Origin: Saturnia japonica
Taxonomy: Eukaryota; Arthropoda; Insecta; Lepidoptera; Saturniidae
DNA: 64,000 nucleotides
Direction of reading: 5' to 3'
Assembly: GCA_033032175.1 (NCBI GenBank)
Contig: CM065304.1
Location: forward strand, 10,788,001-10,852,000
The number at the start of each line of letters is the position of its first letter. Position 1 is the stretch's first letter. This document shows positions 57,940-64,000 of this stretch, in pieces. Under the pieces are notes generated by a model, which had not been told where the DNA came from, searched no databases, and worked only from the letters and a program-made list of their open reading frames with translations. Both the position numbers and the translations under genes were made by a program.

Positions 57940-59706
57940 GAAAATGAATACACTAGTACATTACTCAAAAATGACAAACAAATCGAGGTTGCTCTTTGGA
58001 TATTTTTATCTGTTTTTTATAGAAACTTACTGCGTACAACTAATAATTAATCTATTGTCAGAATTTTGAGTGGGATGATTCTGCCGAGTGATTTTAACAA
58101 AGGGGAAGGCTTGATTCTGAGATATTTGACAATAATAAAAAGTTGGGTTTAAGAATCTCAAATCAGTATTTATAATGTTAATTTCCATAAAAGACAGATA
58201 AAAATATCCAATCAAAAAATAAATCAATTAAAAAGTATATCTTAAATAAGTAATATTAGATTTGTTTTGACTATCTTCCAGAATTATTGGATATTTTTAA
58301 ATGAATTACCTTTGAACACTGTACAGCTAAAATTAGTTTTCATTTTAAAATTTTACGTAATTGACATAACTTTTCACCTTTATTTAGAAAACCTTTATCA
58401 AAAGGGAATTGACCATTTTCCAAAGTAAAAAGTAAAATTAGTAAAAAAAAACATTGAAAATGTTCACTAACAGACCCCGCAGAAGTCAATTTCCTCTTTG
58501 TGAAAGATTTTAATGGACTCATTATAAATTCTAATAATAGAAAACTGATTATAACTCTCAAAGGTTCTTATTTGCCAAAGTCTCAGAACGGTTTTGAAGA
58601 ATTACGTAACATCGGATGTATATAATATCTACAATAAAACTGTACAATAAAGTAAGTAGGTAGGTACTTAATACACATAACTAGTAAATGTTTATTTTTT
58701 TAATCATAATCATAAGATCGAAGATCTAATCCAATGACGAACCTCGAGGGACGACTACGTCTAGTTTTAGACAGACAAGACAAATTTAAAAAAAAAAAGA
58801 AAACCAACTTAAATCGTTTTTGAAGAGTTCTCTTGTGTATCTTCGAAGTTGAAGGACCAATGCTAATGAAATTAAAATGGGACCACCCTTGAAGTATCCC
58901 ATATCCAACAAAAAAAAAAGAATCATACATATACCGATATGTATGTATGTGTGTATTACCGATTGTTTTCCGACATAAACAAAGAAGTTATGGCTGAATA
59001 GCCATAAAAAAGCATTCGAATTAAGTAACCTCTCGTCTTTTGTTGTAGTCGGTAAAAAATACACACAAAAAATGACACAGACTGGTAAAAATCTTGATAA
59101 TGCAATAACACTTGGCATAAGCAAACATACCTGCATCATACTCGTAAAATGAATTAAGCGACTTTTTGATAATTCAGTTTTTAGTAGGAATAGGTACCAA
59201 ACCTACTGTTGTAATCCATATTAAATGCCATACAGAAAAGGCTTCTTTATTGTGGTTCTGAATGTTATATGGGGATATTGTTTTGTAAAAATGGACTCAT
59301 TATACAAATAAAAATAAATAGATAACTTTTATCTTAGCAAAGTAATAGATTTGACTGTGCAAAACCAATCAGGATATAACGGCCCTGTGGTTTATAGCAA
59401 ACGATGCAAACACTTTTACAAAACATTACATACATAACTTGACAGGAGAACCTAGTTATGGACTAAACGCATTTTTATTATGAGCAAGCACTGTTCCAAA
59501 AAATCATGAATTATTTTAACATTGATTTGTTTTTAACAAGTATAAACATAAGTGTGAAGAAGTTTAAATTCTTATACTCCCACAATTAGTCATTGCATTA
59601 TCTTTCTATACCTAAATTTAGACGACTTTTCAGATTTCTTCTTTTATGTATCACCTAACTATATTTGATTGAAGTGGGCGTTACTTTACGGAAATTTATC
59701 GTAATA
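57940..59706. other. Gene-free stretch
   Basis: No gene recognised. Minus-strand frames at 58700-58930 and 58786-59139 overlap each other in different frames and are rich in Phe, Leu and Ser as expected of AT-rich chance frames. The piece 58845-58910 (aaggaccaatgctaatgaaa, gggaccacccttgaagtatc) has the complexity of a dispersed repeat but has no partner in the window. Confidence 0.4.
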
Positions 59707-59889
59707 ATTTACCCGAATTTTATTTGCTACTTCCGCCTAAAAACAGATTAACGGTTAATCGTTTCAATTACTAATTTTTTATTATTTTTTTCCACGATTA
59801 GTTTCAGATTTAATATTTTCAGATTCAGAAAGACAAAACAACCGTTAATCTGTTTTAAGGCGGAAGTAGCAAATCAAATTCGGATAAAT
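59707..59889. repeat. Near-perfect 50-bp inverted repeat (MITE-like hairpin)
   Basis: The left arm 59707-59756 (core ccgaattttatttgctactt, ccgcctaaaaacagattaac) and the right arm 59840-59889 match inverted at about 47 of 50 positions. The spacer of 83 bases is AT-rich. The inner end carries a secondary palindrome (gattaacggttaatc). This fits a short non-autonomous inverted-repeat transposon. No protein is coded. The high identity of the arms suggests recent origin or gene conversion between arms. Confidence 0.75.
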
Positions 59890-61534
59890 ACATCTATCTG
59901 CTCCCGCGGATGGCATATACCTATTTAACGTACTTTTCTGATAAGTAAGGGAGCCAAAGAGTTTACCTAACTATAGCTGGCACCCGGACGTTTTTTGAAA
60001 TGCAATTTATAATAGTAATAAATAAACTAAAAAAATATAGCGTAAGAAAAGTATCATATTTCCGATTACACCGAATAATCGACTGCTATGCCGGATTTCA
60101 TTCGAATTCGTCGAGCCTCGTCGTGCGTGCGTGATTGTAGGATAAACATCCTACCAAACATAGTTCCACATTTATAATATTATTGAGATTAAGGCCTTGA
60201 AATCTGTAATTAGATTTCTTAAATTATGTATGAACTATACGCTTTCATAAGCGTTTAAACACCATCTAAGTACCTTCATTTCCTGCTTCAAATGTTACGC
60301 TTCTTACTAGTTCTATATAAACTACATAATAAGTGATTATCTACTTACTGTTTTTTTACCAATAAGAACTACTATTCACATGTCGAGCCATGTATGTAGT
60401 CCGTACTTAATACAATGCATTCAAAACGACAAATTTTAATGAGCATACACCGGATAGGGTGGAAAGTAACTGCCGAGTATAACAGGTACCTATTTGGAAT
60501 TGCTTGTAACAAAGTATACTTACCAAGAAGACCGCCATAAAACGTAAGTACGGTTAAATGATTACTCTTAGGTTAATTATGTTTGTAGGCATATTATAAA
60601 TACGTCAGAAACTACATCGGTTGATTACCATACGTTTAGTAGCCTGTTGTATTCCACAGGCCATTCTTGCTTCGCTTAACGTATTCTATCACGTTAGTTT
60701 GCCAGTCTCTAGAAACAATTGAATCATCCAGCAACATTTTAATTTCTCGCTATCGCGTGTTGATTTATCTGATTCATTATATGCTCAGTTTTTTTCCACT
60801 CTTCAGAATACTTAGACTGGAATTTAGTCCACAAGTCATGTCACAGTTTTCTAGCTATATATTTTGTTATGTTAGGTAGAGTTTCAATCTCAAGGAGGTT
60901 GTTACATAAATTGCTGATAAGCTCAGAATTGTTTTTATTGTCAACGTAGTTTACAAGGTAAATAAACAATTTGAAAAACCTCAACACTAACAAGCAATAC
61001 ATTAAGCCCATTCACAATACCTGTGCTGTGAGTGAGTGAGGAGTTGGGTATTCTGCAGATTCCAGATGATGCTGCAGCATCAAGTCAAGGACACATATTC
61101 TTGCAATATCATTGAAGTAACAGAATACCAAATTATGATCCAATCCAAGAGAAAGATATTTTCTTATCTATTTCAAATTAATTATAAGTAACTATAAATT
61201 TTTAAATCAAATGGATAAAAATAACTTTATAGTGGCAATATTGATAGGTACCGAAGTTTTTTAAACAGCCATTTTATAGTCTGGTAAATTGGTGTTTGGT
61301 TTTGTTGCTAGAGATTTGAAAGAAGGAATTAAGGTAAGAATGATTTTATTCAGTCATACATATAATTCTCTAACTTTGATCGATATTTCATTATTTTACA
61401 TAATACTGTTAAGATCTAAACTATTTTCCGTATGTGGTCTTACTAACTAATGGGGTAATTTTGCTACTCGAGACTGCGACTATTTTTTATGTAATTTAGT
61501 TATTAACCGACTAATTTCTCTGTACCTAGATATT
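59890..61534. other. Gene-free stretch
   Basis: No gene recognised. The 70-codon frame at 60667-60879 is not similar to anything I know. A slightly GC-richer block at 61010-61080 (gtgagtgagtgaggagttgg, ttccagatgatgctgcagc) has no frame of note. Confidence 0.4.
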
Positions 61535-61755
61535 ATGCCCAGAAATATCAGGAAAAAGGCTAGTGCGAGAAATTATAAAAACTGTACAAAGGAAATTTTG
61601 AGATGATGTTTATCTTCAATAGAGAACGGAGTTTTGTCCCAAAGAAAGTCTACTGAACAATACGGAGGATACATTATAATAATCAACCTGTTAAAACTGC
61701 TACGATCTGGGAAACCAACTAGGCTACATAGTGCTACAATAACATTAACTGTAAG
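61535..61755 (+). pseudogene. Relic of a Psq-type helix-turn-helix domain
   Basis: From the ATG at 61535 the text reads MPRNIRKKASARNYKNCTK then EILR-stop-CLSSIENGVLSQRKST, EQYGG, and after a shift LLKLLRSGKPTRLHSAT. The order R-YKNYT-E-L--AL-AV--G-LS-RKAAE-YG ... GKPGRPT is that of Psq domains found in pogo/Tigger-like transposases and related genes. One stop (TGA at about 61604) and a damaged third helix show that it is not functional. A pyrimidine run with tag stands before the ATG and gtaag after the domain, so splice-site remnants are possible. No catalytic domain was found downstream. Confidence 0.55.
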
Positions 61756-62737
61756 AAACTTTATTCGTATCTTGCATCTTACATGGAAAATAATTGCAAA
61801 ATAATAACATTAATTCGCTTGAATTAAGTTTTCTTTTAACTACAACCAACCAAACAACGAAGTTAAAATGAATAAGAAGCTGATTAGTAACTTGAGGACT
61901 GACTATATTAAAATAAAGAGGTTTGGGGCTAAAGTGAGGTACAGGGTGTAAAGTTCTTCATCCACCATTGAAAAGGGAGGATCCTCCGACCAGACGGGTG
62001 TATCTGGCGGGCTGCTGCTCAACGGTGTTGTCGGATTCTTGTATATATTCCAGTTATTGGGTTAATTTTAATATCGCGATGTAGGATGCGTCGTATCTAG
62101 ATAGATGTCGCTATATTTTATTTGTCGCAGAGGTTTTAATAACTCATTGCTAGTTTCTTTTTTCATAAAGCTTTTGAAATATAACCTGAATGTCCAATAC
62201 ATAAAGGGGAGATGAGTTACATTCTTAAGGTTCCTACTTTGATCCAATCTTTAAAATATCCAAGTTACAGTACCAAGTAAGTTCAGGATCAAAGTATCCC
62301 AAAGGAAAAAATTGTTCCTTATTTATGGTTTTATAAGTAAATATATAATAAAATGTTATTTTCATCACCGCAATCCTGTATAACCCAAGTCTTAGTGTTA
62401 AATTTGCAATGTAAATTCAAATATAAACTTTGAAATATAACCTTTCCACACAGCTTCAATAATTCTAAATCTGGAGCAAAGTAGGACCATATTATTACGT
62501 ATCTGCTTTTTAATATCCGTGACAACCATTTTGCGGAGGTATTTTAGTTATATTACCCATTCTAGAAAAATCTCACCGCCTTCTCCTTGCCGCCGCACCT
62601 CACCTCTCTTCGCCCCTGCGTCTCACTTCTCTTCCCAATTCTTCGCCTCTACTCACTCTCACCTCGCCCGTCATTTAAAATGCTTGCGTTATATAAAAAA
62701 AGAAACATCTATAAAAATGTTATTTTCAACACATAAC
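61756..62737. other. Gene-free stretch with a polypyrimidine block
   Basis: No gene supported. The segment 62575-62675 is a nearly pure pyrimidine run on the plus strand (ccttctccttgccgccgcac, ctcacctctcttcgcccctg) and gives a 106-codon low-complexity frame (62519-62839) that I do not accept as coding. The segment 61960-62030 (aaaagggaggatcctccgac, cgggctgctgctcaacggtg) is GC-richer and unassigned. Confidence 0.4.
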
Positions 62738-64000
62738 TGTAGTCGTACAAGATCGTGCGCAACCGTCCTATGTTTTAGAGGTTGGCGGGAACGAGGTAGA
62801 CGCTACTATACTATTTCCATTTCTTTATTTTCTCGATGACAGTTCTAATTTGATAGTTGTAGTGTTGTGACCAAATAAGTAATGATATCGATCACATATA
62901 TTTATTACGAGTACGACAGTGAAAATTCATCAGATTTTGATTAAAATAAATAAATAAAGATTACCTGTCGTTATAATTATTTCGTTTCATTGTCGAGTAC
63001 CTACCTACCTATACCTACTTATTTTACAACTTCGAAAATTTTGAAGAAGTTGGCATTATCAATCAATAATTAATACGTGTAACATCTTGTAATGAACTAT
63101 AATATTAGTTAATAAATTTGTACAAAAGTATCCGGCAGTAGTTTAGTTTTTAACATTTTGTAGAAAAATATCGGGTCTGTTATTGTGTTACGTTTATCGA
63201 TATAGCTCCATCCCCATCAGTTTCTCCGACTATGGTATAACCTTGTACGTATGTAAACGTCATATTAAAAAAAATGCATACATAATGTAAAAAAAAGACG
63301 CTCGTTCAAAAATATGCTGACTGGGAACTTTATTGGCGTGCGCCGCGTAAACCTATAGAGTTCTGTATACAATATGTATTAAAACCCCCGTCGAATCCGA
63401 AAAGGGTATGTAGGTACCTCAATGACATTACTAAAAAAATTTCAAAATTTTATTTATTATGAAAATAAAATTTTTATTGCGATTTAAAATTAACTTTTTT
63501 AGTTTTAGTTTCCCTAAAATTTAGCAAATTTTTAAAACGTGATAACACCTTTGCCAGTCCCTGCGCGGCGTTGCGGTACATTTGATCGTAACTAATTAAC
63601 ATTTATTTGTCATTTAACTAATTTTCTTCACATTTTATTAGGGGTAATTTTTTAAACTTATAATCTGAGATTGATAACATAAACAAAATATAATCTCGAT
63701 ACCTTATAACACCTTCACGGATCCTAAGGGGTTTTAATACACATTGTATATCGTAATTATTCCTCTTAAATGTAGACATACCTCTGCTACCCGTGCGAAG
63801 CAGGGACAGGTTGCTAATTCATTATAAATTGGGTACTCACGACTATTGTGTACTGAAGTTTACCTAGATTTCGTTTTGGCCGTTTGTATGAAGACGTAAT
63901 TCTGCTTGCTTTAGTGTACTGTGACTGCGCTCCTACGTCACGCAATTGCACACGATTCCCTTTCCCGTTAAGGTCAATTGTACCTCGTCCCCGCCAACAT
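62738..64000. mobile_element. Composite inverted-repeat element, copy 2, cut by the window end
   Basis: The left arm (62738-62805: ctgtagtcgtacaagatcg, cgtcctatgttttagaggtt, ggcgggaacgaggtag) is the same terminal repeat as at 31675 and 32385. The right end of the window (63965-64000: gtacctcgtccccgccaac) is the beginning of the opposite arm. From 63770 to 63960 the sequence is the inverse of 31740-31925, including a Helitron-like end block (gctacccgtgcgaagcaggg) at the same junction as in copy 1. The interior is longer than in copy 1 (about 1.26 kb) and otherwise unrecognised, with no coding frame. Confidence 0.5.

Noticed and set aside
58700..59139. Two overlapping minus-strand frames of 76 and 117 codons
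   Set aside because: Hydrophobic AT-driven text, two frames over the same bases, no motif.
62519..62839. 106-codon frame on the plus strand
   Set aside because: Low-complexity Ser/Pro/His text from a polypyrimidine run that then enters the terminal repeat of the composite element.

Overview
The window is AT-rich eukaryotic intergenic DNA made mostly of transposable-element debris. The element content points to a moth or butterfly (Lepidoptera): many short Helitron-like elements ending in CTAG and inserted between A and T, tRNA-derived SINEs, RTE- and jockey/CR1-type LINE fragments, mariner and Tc1 relics, and a Bel-Pao LTR retrotransposon. There are no operons, tRNA genes, rRNA genes or CRISPR arrays. 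The organism assignment is an inference from repeat style, not from a diagnostic host gene.

Layout. 1-21 kb: long gene-free AT-rich stretches, a mariner relic (2.6-3.5 kb), two complete Helitron-like elements (3585-4099 and 8147-8964), an RTE-type LINE relic (12.9-14.9 kb), a second LINE relic (16.6-17.2 kb), a dead Tc1 copy (17.9-18.7 kb) and a small inverted-repeat element (about 20 kb). 21.1-28.5 kb: the best-resolved structure, a 6.8 kb Bel-Pao retrotransposon on the minus strand. It has two 381-bp LTRs that differ at 4 sites, a tRNA-Tyr-type primer site and gag, RT, RNase H and integrase. It sits inside a Helitron-like element whose two halves lie at 21138-21227 and 28041-28471. Its pol is broken by one stop and two frame changes. 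28.5-37 kb: SINE, Helitron-like and LINE fragments, and a composite inverted-repeat element at about 31.7-32.4 kb. 37084-38680: a complete Tc1-like transposon with matching terminal repeats, TA target duplication and an open 315-residue DD34E transposase, the only mobile element here that looks potentially active. 38.8-54 kb: more Helitron-like fragments, a SINE with a perfect 15-bp target duplication, a large (TA)n palindrome at 44.5-44.8 kb and a dead DD41D-type transposon at 48.2-49.1 kb. 54.6-56.1 kb: the one plausible host gene, two exons with in-phase GT-AG splicing coding for a 100-residue protein with a signal peptide and no family I recognise. 57-64 kb: a truncated mariner, a long hairpin, a relic of a Psq-type helix-turn-helix domain, and a second copy of the composite inverted-repeat element that runs off the right edge.

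The elements form layers: older Helitron-like copies serve as landing sites for younger ones, and the order of insertion can be read at several places. Apart from the secreted-protein gene and the Tc1 transposase, I see no intact coding gene.
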